Of a DNA stretch of 64,000 bases, positions 55,401 to 64,000 are shown piece by piece (position 1 is the first letter of the stretch; each line of letters opens with the position of its first letter). The stretch is from positions 25,905,073 to 25,969,072 of the forward strand of contig OY978526.1 in NCBI GenBank assembly GCA_963854835.1, written 5' to 3'. Below the pieces are notes generated by a model, which saw only the letters and a program-made list of their open reading frames with translations, searched no databases and was not told where the DNA came from. Position numbers and translations under genes: made by a program. The stretch comes from Megamerina dolium (lineage: Eukaryota; Arthropoda; Insecta; Diptera; Megamerinidae).

Positions 55401-58400
55401 ACAAATATCCTATAGTCTTTGAAAATTATTATTGTATTCATGATTCCACAAAAAAAAAAACAAATAATAATATGGGAAGCATACGTACAAATCTCACATG
55501 ACAACAATGACTGGAAATTGTATTGGAAGCGAAATTTTATTTCGTTATATTTTTGTATATTGGAAGCATGCATATGTCTGTATGTCTATATATTGTATAT
55601 ACGACGTACTATATCGTATGTACATACGTAATACGTACGTACGAGAGTATACTATTGAAATAATAATGAAAAAAGACTACCTACAGTTTACAGCAAAATT
55701 TTCGTGATGTAGTTCGTTGTGTAGATCGTGCATATAGCGAGATTGTTCGTTTGCCACATGGTAGACATGTCTGTTTTGAAAAAAATTTATATATATACTA
55801 TATCACCGATGTACAAATGCAAATGTACACATAAATGTGATTTGACAAAAATGAAATCGGCAATAACGTCTCACACGCCTCTGTCTGCTTTCAAGATCAC
55901 CCTTGAACAAAAATAAATGCTATATAAAAATAGCAAAATATATTATACCTATTTTGCAAATGGTATAAATCGTGTCGAGTCTCTACGATATTATTATGTA
56001 TTCTGTACCTATTTACCAATTTACCAATGCATCTTCTTCCTCTTCTCTTTTTGTTTTTTGTTTTTTTTTTTTATTAAATATGGCAACCATAATATTTTTA
56101 GCTCAAATGAAATGAAACTACTGGAATACATGTGTAGCTATAAATTAAAATCTCACTACGTCACAGCAATGGCATAAAAACATAATGTAGTGTGTAGTGT
56201 GATTCGTTTCAGCGTCAGAGTGTAAAAACCAATATACAGTGGCTCCCAGCTTATTTCGTACAGTGACAGTTTAAAAATTGCTGCAGTCGTAATTCCTAAT
56301 ATAGCAAAAATTTGAACAAAATATAAATGCCATTTTTGAAAGGAAGGTTTGTTTTTTATTTTCCAAAATTTACTTTTTCAAAATTTTAGTGTTTGACACT
56401 ATAAAAAAATAAAATAAGAAAAAAATAGGAAAATTCATGTCACAGCTTATTTCGTACAGTCTCTTTAAGTTCAAACTAAAAACAAAGTAAGTTGATTTTA
56501 ATATTTAGTATGACATCCCTTAGCGTTAATGACAGCCTGGAGTCTACTTGGCATTGAATCCACCAATTTTTGAGTGATGTCTGGTGTGATTTTTTTCCAT
56601 TCCTCCATCAGTACCTTCTTTAGGTCTTGCTTATTAGAAATCTTGTGTGTTCTTATTTTATTGTCCAAAATAGACTAAAGATTTTCAATCACATTCATGT
56701 CAGGTGACTGTGGTGGTGGAGACATCAAGTGTGAGCAGTTCAAATAAGCCAAGATTGCACAATCCCAGATTTATGTTTTGGGTCATTATCTTGGTAATAC
56801 CGAAATTCTTCCCGCAAACCCAGTTTGTCTGCACTTTGAAGTAAATTGTTTTTCAGAATCTCGAGGTACTTCATTTTGTCCATTGTTCCCTCAATAAAAA
56901 CCAATTCACCTACTCCGGCTGCTGACATACAGGCCCAAACCATCACGCTACCGCCACCATGCTTCACTGTGGGTTTAAGGTTCTCCTTGTTTAGCTCGGT
57001 ATTAGCTTTACGCCAAACATATGACATTCCGTCCGAGCCAAAAATATTAAACTTAGACTCATCCGCGAAAATAACGGTATTCCAGAACGCAGGAGTATTA
57101 ATAATATGCTCTTTGGCGAAGTCAAGTCGGCGTTGTATATTCATTTTCGAAATGAATGGTTTCTTTCGGGCTACTCGACCGTTCAAGTCATGATTGCGCA
57201 GCACACGTCGGACAGTTTCAGCACTGGATGATTTTCCTATTTCACGCTGAACCTCTGCAGCCAACTTCGGAGCGGATAACTTTGGATTTTTCTTAATTTT
57301 TCGTACAATATAACGCTCGTCTGAAGCGTTGAAAATCTTATTAGGTGCTTCTCTGCCCTTGTTCTCCAACCGATTTTCGCGAACGAAGCGTTGAATGATG
57401 TATTGGACAGTTGAGGCACTTAAATTTGTCATTTCAGCAATTTTTCGCACACTCTGACCTTTCCTAAAATGGTTAATTACCAGTTTACGCTGTTCCATCG
57501 TTGTACGACAACCCATAACGCTAAATGTTTAATTTACAGCACTTTAACTATTTAAAATAATAATAATAAAAATTGTTATAATAGTTAAAAGGGTCCAAAA
57601 ACTCATACAATTCAAAAAAACTTTGTAACTGCGCGGCAGAATGAAACTTACTTACATTGAAGTTTGTGTACGAAATAAGATGTGAGCTGAAAATCAGCTG
57701 ATCAATAGTTTTTCTCTCTTGCATGACAAAAAGAACAATTTTTGGGGTTCCCCGTTTTCTTATTAGGTTTACTAAACACATACACAGACATCTACATTCA
57801 AAACTTATCGATAAGTTTTTTAGTTTCGATGTTACAGCCATTTACATAAAAATATATACACTGTACGAAATAAGCTGTGAGCCACTGTATGTATGTTTCT
57901 ACATGAAATATTCTTAGAGGAAATAATTCTTTCTTTTGTTTTTGCACTCTGCGCTCTGTACTAAAACATGAAAATTCTATTCTCAGAGACACAAAGTGTT
58001 GTAGTTCATGATAACTACAACTGATTTCTCCATGATTATTACAAACGAATACAGCTTCAAATGCATGTTTGCATTTAACTACTCGTACAAAAGTGCATGA
58101 CTCAGCCATTGCTGCTGCTTTATGATAAACAGGCCAACTAACAGTCGAAAATAATCGTAAAAATTTTGGAATCCCTGTAAAAAGAAACCTGCTTTGTGAA
58201 TCATTAGCGTAAGCAATTTTATATTTAATATCACTATGTTTTTATTGTATAACATATTGACATGGGGAAATCACACGATTAATTATTTTATTTCACTAAA
58301 TTTTAATTTGAGTCATTTCGAGTTCTACTTGAAACTTGAATCCGGGATCTCAATAATTAGTTCTATTGCGTTCGTATAACGTTTTACGCAGATAAATTAA

Positions 58401-60246
58401 ATTAATTGAGTAGTAAGAAAATAATAAGAAAACTGTAATTATAAAAAGAATATTAATAATAAAATCTTAATTAGCTGTTATTTATACGTATTTCAATTTT
58501 TAAATCGCAATGTATCGTATTTGCGTGCATATTTAATGTACTTTGTTCTTTCACGTAAATTGTCATGCTGTGAGCAACCGGTCTTCAATCGGGATATTAT
58601 TGTTTTTTTTTTGTTTTTTTTTTGGTTTTGTTTTGTTTAATTATTTATTATTGTTTATTCCGCAATACATGATAATTACGAAATATTTTATGTTTACGTG
58701 TTTTATCGCATTTATATATAACGCCGTGAGCAATTGTAAATATTTTGATAATACCCCTTTGTTTATAGTATATCAATGGAACGGATGGTTTGTAATCGTG
58801 TATTTTTGTTGCAATATCGAAGACACGTAGCATCGCCATACTCAGCGGCTAATTTTAATAAGAGCTCTAATGGAAATAACTAATTTAGGTTATATTTCAT
58901 AAAAATAAATTTAATATTTTACGAATATTTTGCATGATACGCAATATTTGTTGACGTAATGCTGCAAAATCATTAAAATTATCGATGAAATAATTTCCAA
59001 AGACACTTATACACTATTGCGAATGTATGACAAACAAAAACATGCATCGACAATTAGGTAAATGATATCGAAAATTTATTATCACTATCAAAAAATAATA
59101 ATCGGCATCATTGGCTATTTTCTTGATCCTCAATATTTGTCTTATTGCTATTTGATGTTTAGAGGTGAAACTCAATGAAACTCAACTTTCGATAGCACTA
59201 CATTTTGCCATCACTGTTTTTTATGTACAACTAGCAGTTAAGCAGGGATGAATATCGTTACTATAGCTTCAAAAGAAATACGCTGCCGTAAAAGTACACG
59301 TTTGCTTAAAAATTTTGCTGATCTGTTTGGATTTTCACTTTTTATTGTCACATCGTCTGTAGTAGTTACGTATATCGCTAAATGTCATACATACATACAA
59401 TATATTTATCAGTATGTCAATGCCCATGAGTAATACCAGCAATTCTAGGGGCTTAAAATTGATTACTTTATCATTCAAAATTACGACCTCATCAAACACT
59501 TTTAAGCACATTATAAATTATTATTATCAAATTATTTGAAAGCGATACGTGTGACATAGACATACATTCAATAACGTAGGTACGTATATATAACCGGAAA
59601 CAGTATGGAATTCCCAATCGACTGATAATAATAGTTAATAAGAAACAAACATTCTATATTTGGATGATTATTCTAAGAAAATTTCATAGATAACTTCAAT
59701 AGAAATGAGCTGTTTATTAGAAACCGGCTTATAGAGGGGAAAATACAATTGTTACGTATACGTATACATACGCTTGCATTCAACACTATGTACATACATG
59801 CACTATAACGCAATCACGCTTGAATGCAGTCATTCTTACATGCTCTGATTTGTGTTATCAATATCATAGTATTATGTACTCGTAACTATTGATTGTTGAA
59901 GAAAGATTTTGACTAGTAATACTATCAATATAATTAGACAGATTGCATGCAAGAACTTGCTTTTATAGAATTTGAATAATGTTTAACTAATAAGCGAGAA
60001 TTGATGAATTTTTCAATGTTTAATTTTGCAAAATATTTCATATTTATTTAATACTAATCAATTGATTTTGTGTTCTTTTTACAGGACATGTTGTTAGCTG
60101 CAACCAGTGATAAGAATGGATTCAAGGGATTCAGAAAACAATTTAGTGGTCGTTTCAAACGTCTCGTCACTGCAAAGAAACCCGAGCCAACACAAGTAAT
60201 CCCACCAGAGCTTAAACCTCAATTGAAGACGATATACGTTTATTAA
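43456..60246 (+). CDS. single-pass membrane protein, unrecognised, C-terminal six exons
   Basis: Exons: 43456-43594, 46445-46507, 48506-48535 (30-bp microexon), 50536-50629, 54820-55174, 60085-60246 (TAA). GT/AG signals and phases (1, 1, 1, 2, 0) agree throughout. The extracellular stretch has a few cysteines (NCTDLACVFHHDHFYAHLHQ) and acidic linkers, one membrane helix (IYMICGVVIAMLLVGAIIVLVAITI), then a basic stop-transfer (KLRKREESSE). A roughly 150-residue cytoplasmic part follows with an Asn run, a proline-rich GWVFPPKAPQPNIY stretch, and a last exon with basic FKGFRKQFSGRFKRLV and C-terminal LKTIYVY. The N-terminus, signal peptide and any ligand-binding domain must be encoded upstream of 43456 and were not found. 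Tyrosines in NIYNC and at the C-terminus could be signalling sites (inference). Introns are long and contain LINE fragments and Tc1 copy 2. An ATG at 54773 reads in frame into exon 5, an alternative start without the membrane helix. Confidence 0.75.
43595..46444 (+). other. intron of the membrane-protein gene, no inner features recognised
   Basis: AT-rich intron sequence. A 65-codon open frame at 44028-44225 and others have no support. No transposon was recognised. Confidence 0.5.
47030..48190 (-). pseudogene. non-LTR retrotransposon fragment, reverse transcriptase end to RNase H (intron)
   Basis: On the minus strand, about 48180-48060 reads DYWLYKAIEKSVLIDRVL followed by WWTAPT, the end of a reverse transcriptase of the Jockey/R1 type. 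At about 47535-47480 it reads GHGDSEKNSRADELARQA, the RNase H motif. Frames between are broken, and a CAA trinucleotide run sits at 47625-47645. It lies in the intron 46508-48505. Confidence 0.65.
48250..48300 (+). repeat. 5' half of a tRNA-like sequence
   Basis: 'ggtgccgtagctcagttggt' followed by 'tagtacgtta' is a good tRNA 5' half (A box TAGCTCAGTTGG), but no matching 3' half or B box follows. It shares its first nine bases with the tRNA-like sequence at 35111-35179. It is probably the head of a tRNA-derived SINE or a tRNA pseudogene. Confidence 0.5.
49560..50460 (-). pseudogene. Jockey-type non-LTR element, RNase H to 3' end (intron)
   Basis: On the minus strand the fragment reads TDSQAAIKSLSS (about 50440), then after a disturbance HKGIEGNEVADELARADSS (about 50340-50290). 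An uninterrupted frame runs to 49846, including TNLRLITGYLSGHN and CRLCLEEDEISIHILCECPA. This is the RNase H domain plus Cys-rich tail of a Jockey-like LINE, followed by a 3' UTR to about 49560. A short stretch with the WVPG motif was replaced by a hairpin (50352-50399). It lies in the intron 48536-50535, close to the acceptor. Confidence 0.82.
50352..50399. repeat. perfect 22-bp inverted repeat with 4-base loop inside a LINE
   Basis: The arm 50352-50373 ('gttctccttaaaactagtat' plus 'cc') is followed by 'attc' and its exact reverse complement at 50378-50399. It sits where the RNase H coding sequence should continue, so it looks like a template-switch or repair scar. Confidence 0.93.
52015..52090 (-). 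repeat. short fragment of the GGTTAGGTT-family LINE tail
   Basis: 'gagcgctcacttagaccaac' followed by 'taagtcccgttgtgacacca' parallels 'ctgaggtcagataggcccat' plus 'tgtgatacca' at 34838-34868. It has no coding part. Confidence 0.35.
53700..54819 (+). promoter_or_regulatory. possible alternative promoter and 5' UTR within the membrane-protein gene
   Basis: A (CT)n run (53732-53752) is followed by GC-richer sequence, 'ctctcagatattcgagcacc' at 54081 (initiator-like), and 700 bp without splice-site-like interruption. An ATG at 54773 reads in frame across the 54819/54820 acceptor into exon 5. This layout fits an internal start giving a cytoplasmic isoform. No transcript evidence is available, so it remains inference. 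Confidence 0.35.
56237..57887 (-). mobile_element. Tc1-type transposon, copy 2, full length, opposite orientation
   Basis: The 1651-bp element has the same 'cagtggctc' ends and TA flanks as copy 1, with the IR/DR motif 'cttatttcgtacagt' at about 56253 and 56447 and inverted at about 57667 and 57863. It lies in the last intron (55175-60084) of the membrane-protein gene, antisense to it. Very few differences separate the two copies by eye. Confidence 0.93.
56498..57516 (-). pseudogene. Tc1-like transposase, intact to a late frameshift
   Basis: The frame is open from ATG 57516 to 56740 (258 codons), through both HTH domains, ADESKF and YYQDNDPKHKS. It then stops after QSWLI because one base is missing at about 56740 relative to copy 1. 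The remaining SPDMNVIENLW block with the catalytic Glu continues in another frame to the TAA at 56498-56500. Each copy thus lacks one base at a different place. Confidence 0.92.
57888..60084 (+). other. rest of the last intron of the membrane-protein gene
   Basis: AT-rich intron with poly(T) runs near 58600 and scattered open frames that lack support. No transposon or RNA gene was recognised. Confidence 0.5.
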
Positions 60247-60960
60247 CGCAACTTAAACATAACCAAGAATTGCAAGCAGATGCGTTTAAGACATATTCCT
60301 AACATATCACCAATAACTGAGGTTCTTTATATATCTATACATACAAATACCAATAAATCATAAGTCATCGAATGTGCATTAAGCGATTCAATTTATCATC
60401 GCTAAGTGAAGACTGAGAAAAGAATCAAATTGGATTAGTGTAACGCCATCGCTAGTAAATGCCGTAAATGGGTAATGTGTGCTGCGATGTTTTAATAATG
60501 CAAAAAGCAAACGAAGAAAAAAAAAGAAAAAGAGAAATCAAATATGTATGCTTCTTGGATTCGATTACAACACCAACAACAATAACAACAAAAGACAAAT
60601 TTCTGATGACACCGCTATTTGCATGAAAACTCTAAGTTTAAGTTCCAAAAAATGAAATAAAGAGAAGCAAAGTAGAGTTATGTTTAAGTAAAATTAAATC
60701 ACTCACATTGAGTGACAAACTAAGTATTTTAAATTAATTGTAATGTATGTAAGTTCACATATCGTTGAGTTACGCCATTTAGAAAATATTTGTGTACATA
60801 TCATGCATGCATTGTACATATGTATGTACTATAATTAAAGTAAGCAGTATCCTAAAACACTTTGTAATTTACAATTAAATTAATAAACACTCAGTATTTC
60901 CATTAACTTGAATCGATTGATAATAGCTTCAAATAAACCAATATACCACATCTATATGTA
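60247..60960 (+). other. 3' UTR of the membrane-protein gene
   Basis: Several AATAAA signals follow the stop codon (for example about 60655 and 60890), in AT-rich DNA with short A-runs. The real polyadenylation site cannot be chosen by eye. Confidence 0.5.
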
Positions 60961-61200
60961 TGTATGTACTTACGCACACACGCACTCGTGATCCGGATAC
61001 CTCTCTAGTGCCTAAATTTAGCAAGAAAATATTTACATCTACAATATTATACCGACACGCCTATAGGCTATCAAAATATAAACACTACATTCTAAATATT
61101 AACTACTCAATATTTGTTTTATTTTCAATGGAATCAAAAGAAAATAATAATAACTATGAGGAATAATAACTATGAGGATCTTGCATAACGTTAAGCTTAA

Positions 61201-61247
61201 GCTTAAACCCCCTTCAAATGCATGAAGGGGGTCAAGTGACCCCCTTT
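61201..61247. repeat. two overlapping hairpins around a GGGGG tract
   Basis: 'acccccttca' (61207-61216) pairs with 'tgaagggggt' (61223-61232). The same G-tract, as 'agggggtca' (61226-61234), also pairs with 'tgaccccct' (61237-61245). The two foldings exclude each other. No function is assigned. Confidence 0.85.
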
Positions 61248-61868
61248 TAGTGGAACGCCAACGCTTATTTGGTGCAATCCCTGAGCACAAAATCGTAGAA
61301 CAGTAGTCAGTTTTAAAATATTTGGAATGGATTTGTACATCGCTACATCACGTCTTCTCTAATGAACAGCAGAAGTTTTTTTATAAATCTATAAACAAAT
61401 TTCCTAAAGGTTACGCAAGTCAAAATCTTTTTGATAGGTTGCACTTACGCAGAGGAATACATTTCTAATGGATTTCAAATGTCCCCCAACCGTTTTCTAT
61501 TTCTGGCCAGTTCCACTAAACTTTCATCCTTTTATGAATTATCGAACCAGAACTCCATCATTCTAATTTCTACCAATTTTTTCCTTTAGTTTTATTTGCA
61601 CAATTTGTAAACTAACCGTATTTAGTTTCACGTTTTTATTTTTCATTTATTTCAACTTGTAAACGATTGTAAACAAATTGTGCTCAATTTGTAAACAAAC
61701 TGTCTCAACTGATAAAAGTATACTATTGTGAACAACCCAATTTAGTAAAATTCACATTATCGCTATTGTCTACCCCAGAACATAAATGTCGCGCACTGTC
61801 CACTTATTAATTTCTTTATTTACTTTAAATTATAGTTTTCACTGGGTTGGCAACCCACTATAAATTTA
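61248..61868. other. AT-rich DNA before the Harbinger nest
   Basis: No gene, recognised transposon or RNA was seen. Confidence 0.5.
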
Positions 61869-62091
61869 TGCCCCTATTGCCGTTCACCACTCAACCCAGT
61901 TTGGTCGTCTTAGAGTCGACCCGACTTCAACAAGACCAAACTATTTTTTGGTATTGTGGTACACCACTGTTTTCGGTTGAAATTGTTATGGCGTTACCAG
62001 CTTAAAATATCACTTATGACAGAAAAGTGGTCGATTAAAAGTAAAAATTAAGGAAATATACAATTGTGTTTTGCTGTGAAAATTATTTAAA

Positions 62092-62674
62092 ATGGATATT
62101 AGTGTAGATTTGTTTTATGAAGATGAAAACGAAGACGCGAAAATTGATTTGCTACGCTTACGGAGAAAAATTCGTGATGACTCTAACCCTCTTGAACTAC
62201 CTAGCGAAAAGTATAAATATTGTTCAAAATAAATAAAAGCAAATAATAAATTTTTTTTATAGATTTATTAGCTATTTTCGACTGAGCAAAGAGGCATTTT
62301 GCTTTTTGCTGGATGACGTAAAAGACCATTTCAAGAAATCTGTGCGTGTCGTATCTATACCACCAATATTGAAATTGTGTGCTGCTCTTAGATTTTTCGC
62401 TGATGGAAGCTACCAGAAGAGCAATGACTTCAATATAGGAGTGGCTCAATGTACAATGTCACTTGTTTTAAAAGAAGTATTAGATGTATTGGAGCAGCGC
62501 ATTTGCGGCAAATGGATTAAAACGCAAATGAGTGAAGAAGAAAAAAATGCGCCAAAGATCTCATTTTTTGCAAAAAGTGGGTTTCCCGGCGTGCTGGGCT
62601 ACAGTACAGTATTCCTTTTATTGTTAGCAAGTTTTTTTTTATATTGGCCTTGTAATGGATCCAAACCTGTATGA
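62092..62674 (+). pseudogene. HARBI1-like transposase, truncated by internal deletion
   Basis: Exon 1 is 62092-62210 (MDISVDLFYEDENEDAKID onward), then a 52-bp intron (gtataa...tttatag), then exon 2 from 62263 with FISYFRLSKEAFCFLLDD, LKLCAALRFFADGSYQ and the start of the DDE domain. Just after SGFPGVLG, where the family continues into the first catalytic Asp, the sequence changes to an unrelated hydrophobic tail. The catalytic core of some 200 residues is therefore deleted and the protein cannot cut DNA. Confidence 0.8.
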
Positions 62675-62716
62675 AGTAAATTATTAAAAAAATATGTATA
62701 CCCTTTCACAGTTTAT

Positions 62717-62982
62717 TCATACATGTTGCCATTCGTTAAACGTTCTACTTGGTGGTCCCAAACTATTTAATTCCAGAGCAAATACTTCCCATAATTGTTT
62801 TATTTCATTCTTCGTCACACCGAATTGTGGTTTTCCCCGTGCAATGCTTGGATTCTGGTCCATTAGTTGAACAAGCCTCTCAAATTGAGATTTGGTTGTA
62901 ATTTTTAAACTTCTGAAAATGTATAAAATGTTGAGAAATTACAATATGAAGCCAAGCTAATTATTACTTACGATCTCTCCAT
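62717..62982 (-). CDS. Harbinger second ORF: Myb/SANT-like DNA-binding protein (short)
   Basis: Two exons on the minus strand, 62982-62972 (ATG GAG AGA TC) and 62912-62717, join in phase through gtaagt and ttttcag signals. They encode 68 residues including QFERLVQLMDQNPSIARGK, IKQLWEVFALELNSLGPP and RTFNEWQHV. This pattern (tryptophans and a GPP-x-R/K loop before the third helix) is that of the Myb/SANT-like (MADF/zeste-related) DNA-binding domain carried by PIF/Harbinger elements, where the protein brings the transposase to the ends. The ORF ends at TGA, where the family usually has W and a basic helix. The copy is therefore truncated, or a further exon (donor 'catgtatga') was lost. Confidence 0.7.
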
Positions 62983-63222
62983 TATTTTTGGTTTTATTAG
63001 TTAAAATAAACTGCAACTGATGCAAACACAACTGCTTATGAGCAGTCGTGTATATTTAACGTGCTTGTCGACCAAACTGAAACAGAGTTGCAAACGGTAA
63101 TACCACAAAAATAATGAACACAATCAAAAAAATCAGCCGCCAGTCGAGTTGAGAACGGCAATATGAATTTCTCGACGGCGACCAAACTGTTACAAAAGTT
63201 GTGAACCGCAATAGGGGCATAA

Positions 63223-63495
63223 TTTTCGCGTCTTCGTTTTCATCTTCATAAAACAAATCTACACTAATATCCATTTTAAATAATTTTCACAGCAAAACAC
63301 AATTGTATATTTCCTTAATTTTTACTTAATCGACCGCTTTTCTGTCATAAGTGATATTTTAAGCTGGTAACGCCATAACAATTTCAACCGAAAACAGTGG
63401 TGTACCACAATACCAAAAAATAGTTTGGTCTTGCTGAAGTCGGGTCGACTCTAAGACGACCAAACTGGGTTGAGTGGTGAACCGCAATAGGGGCA
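63223..63495 (-). repeat. inverted copy of the Harbinger 5' arm
   Basis: Read on the minus strand it matches 61869-62145 closely, including the terminal 'tgcccctattgc', the 'gggtcgactctaagac' region and the MDISVDLFYEDENEDAKI coding start. It stops at 'gcgaaaat' and runs straight into another Harbinger terminus at 63219. With the left arm it forms an inverted repeat of about 275 bp. Confidence 0.88.
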
Positions 63496-63930
63496 TTAAT
63501 TCTCAAAATAAAAGAGGATTAGGGCAATTTGCGTTGGCAACACTGCTGAAAATTTTCTATTGTGAATTTTTCTCGATCTATTTTACAAAATATTAGGTGT
63601 GTTCGCTAACAAAAAACTTTCAACAATTGTTAACAGTTTTCAACATGAAAAGCGTTGGCGAACAAATAAATCCAGTTGTCAATTACGAACTGTGAATGTC
63701 TATTTACAAGTTTCTGATAGTTTTCAGTTCACGTACTTCTTATAGATTTTCTCATATCGAGAGTGACGGATGACAGAAATTGATAGTGATAGTAATGTAA
63801 GTGAGCTTTCCTAATAAAACAGCAATCAGCCATTTGGTTAATCCGCAATACTGCCGTCTGTCAGGTTAATATTTTATTCGAATTAAGTGCGCCGGTAATC
63901 CGGATTAACGCTGCCGTCTGTCTAGGCTAT
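63496..63930 (+). mobile_element. MITE copy 2, left part missing
   Basis: It matches 17682-18090 with few changes, from 'ttaattctcaaaataaaaga' to 'ctgccgtctgtctaggctat'. The left TIR and the first about 85 bases are absent: the sequence begins exactly at the TTA flank of the Harbinger element. In copy 1 the same TTA is present, so the Harbinger element inserted into this MITE at a TTA target. The MITE half expected left of 61866 was not recognised. Confidence 0.8.
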
Positions 63931-63934
63931 AAGC

Positions 63935-64000
63935 GTAGCAAATCAATTTTCGCGTCTTCGTTTTCATCTTCATAAAACAAATCTAATATCTATTTTAAAT
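63935..64000 (-). mobile_element. second Harbinger copy, cut by the window end
   Basis: On the minus strand it reads from the transposase start region to 'gatttgctacgctt', like 62085-62155. The start codon is changed to ATA and five bases ('gtgta') are missing soon after. It is interrupted by MITE copy 2 at 'gctacgctta', so the MITE jumped into this copy. Confidence 0.8.

Larger units (their letters stand above)
61869..63495 (+). mobile_element. PIF/Harbinger-type transposon, rearranged, with long inverted arms
   Basis: The element starts 'tgcccctattgccgttcacc' and ends with the reverse complement of 'tgcccctattgcggttcacc'. The three bases TTA lie directly outside each end (61866-61868 and 63496-63498), the target duplication typical of PIF/Harbinger. 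The first about 277 bases, including the transposase start codon, are repeated inverted at 63223-63495. An additional inner copy of the terminus ends at 63219. Between the arms lie a broken transposase (plus) and a second ORF for a Myb/SANT-type protein (minus), the two-gene content expected of Harbinger elements. Confidence 0.85.

Noticed and set aside
63056..63274. 72-codon frame on the minus strand starting MDISVDLFYEDENEDAKI
   Set aside because: It is the inverted Harbinger 5' arm running into a second terminus, a chimeric frame and not a gene.

Overview
This is a window of an insect nuclear genome. It is very AT-rich, has short GT-AG introns, carries animal genes, and is full of mariner, Tc1, Harbinger and non-LTR retroelement copies. 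The protein types and intron style fit a higher fly (Diptera: Brachycera), perhaps a true fruit fly (Tephritidae); that level is inference. I see no bacterial or viral genome features, no CRISPR array and no functional RNA gene.

Layout. Bases 1-3540 hold repeats and three mariner-type transposons lying against the 5' side of a TTLL5-type tubulin polyglutamylase gene (+ strand, about 3588-6564, 5' end not found). AT-rich DNA follows, with one retroelement scrap, a perfect hairpin and a long TA microsatellite. At 13432-16739 (- strand) I assembled a complete 10-exon gene for a neprilysin-like M13 protein of 748 residues that has lost its zinc site. It is divergent from a 15-exon gene at 18387-28268 (+) that I identify as HAP2/GCS1, the gamete membrane fusogen; the model is 1469 codons and in frame throughout, with one doubtful exon boundary. 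At 28796-30897 (+) is a complete 5-exon gene for a membrane-anchored ER protein with two thioredoxin-like CxxC sites. From 43456 to 60246 (+) are the last six exons of a single-pass membrane protein that I do not recognise. Its introns hold several retroelement fragments and one of two near-identical Tc1-type transposons; the other lies just upstream of its first found exon. The right end (61869-64000) is a nest of PIF/Harbinger DNA and a non-autonomous inverted-repeat element that also occurs next to the hap2 promoter.

How the genes relate. TTLL5, the dead M13 protein and HAP2 are unrelated in sequence, but each belongs to a family with known or suspected sperm roles (TTLL5 in mammalian sperm, neprilysin-like proteins in fly fertility, HAP2 in gamete fusion). 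A shared germline expression domain is therefore plausible but not shown by the sequence. Coordinates of multi-exon genes are given as one span with exons listed in the evidence. Splice sites were chosen by eye from GT/AG signals, reading-frame phase and family conservation.
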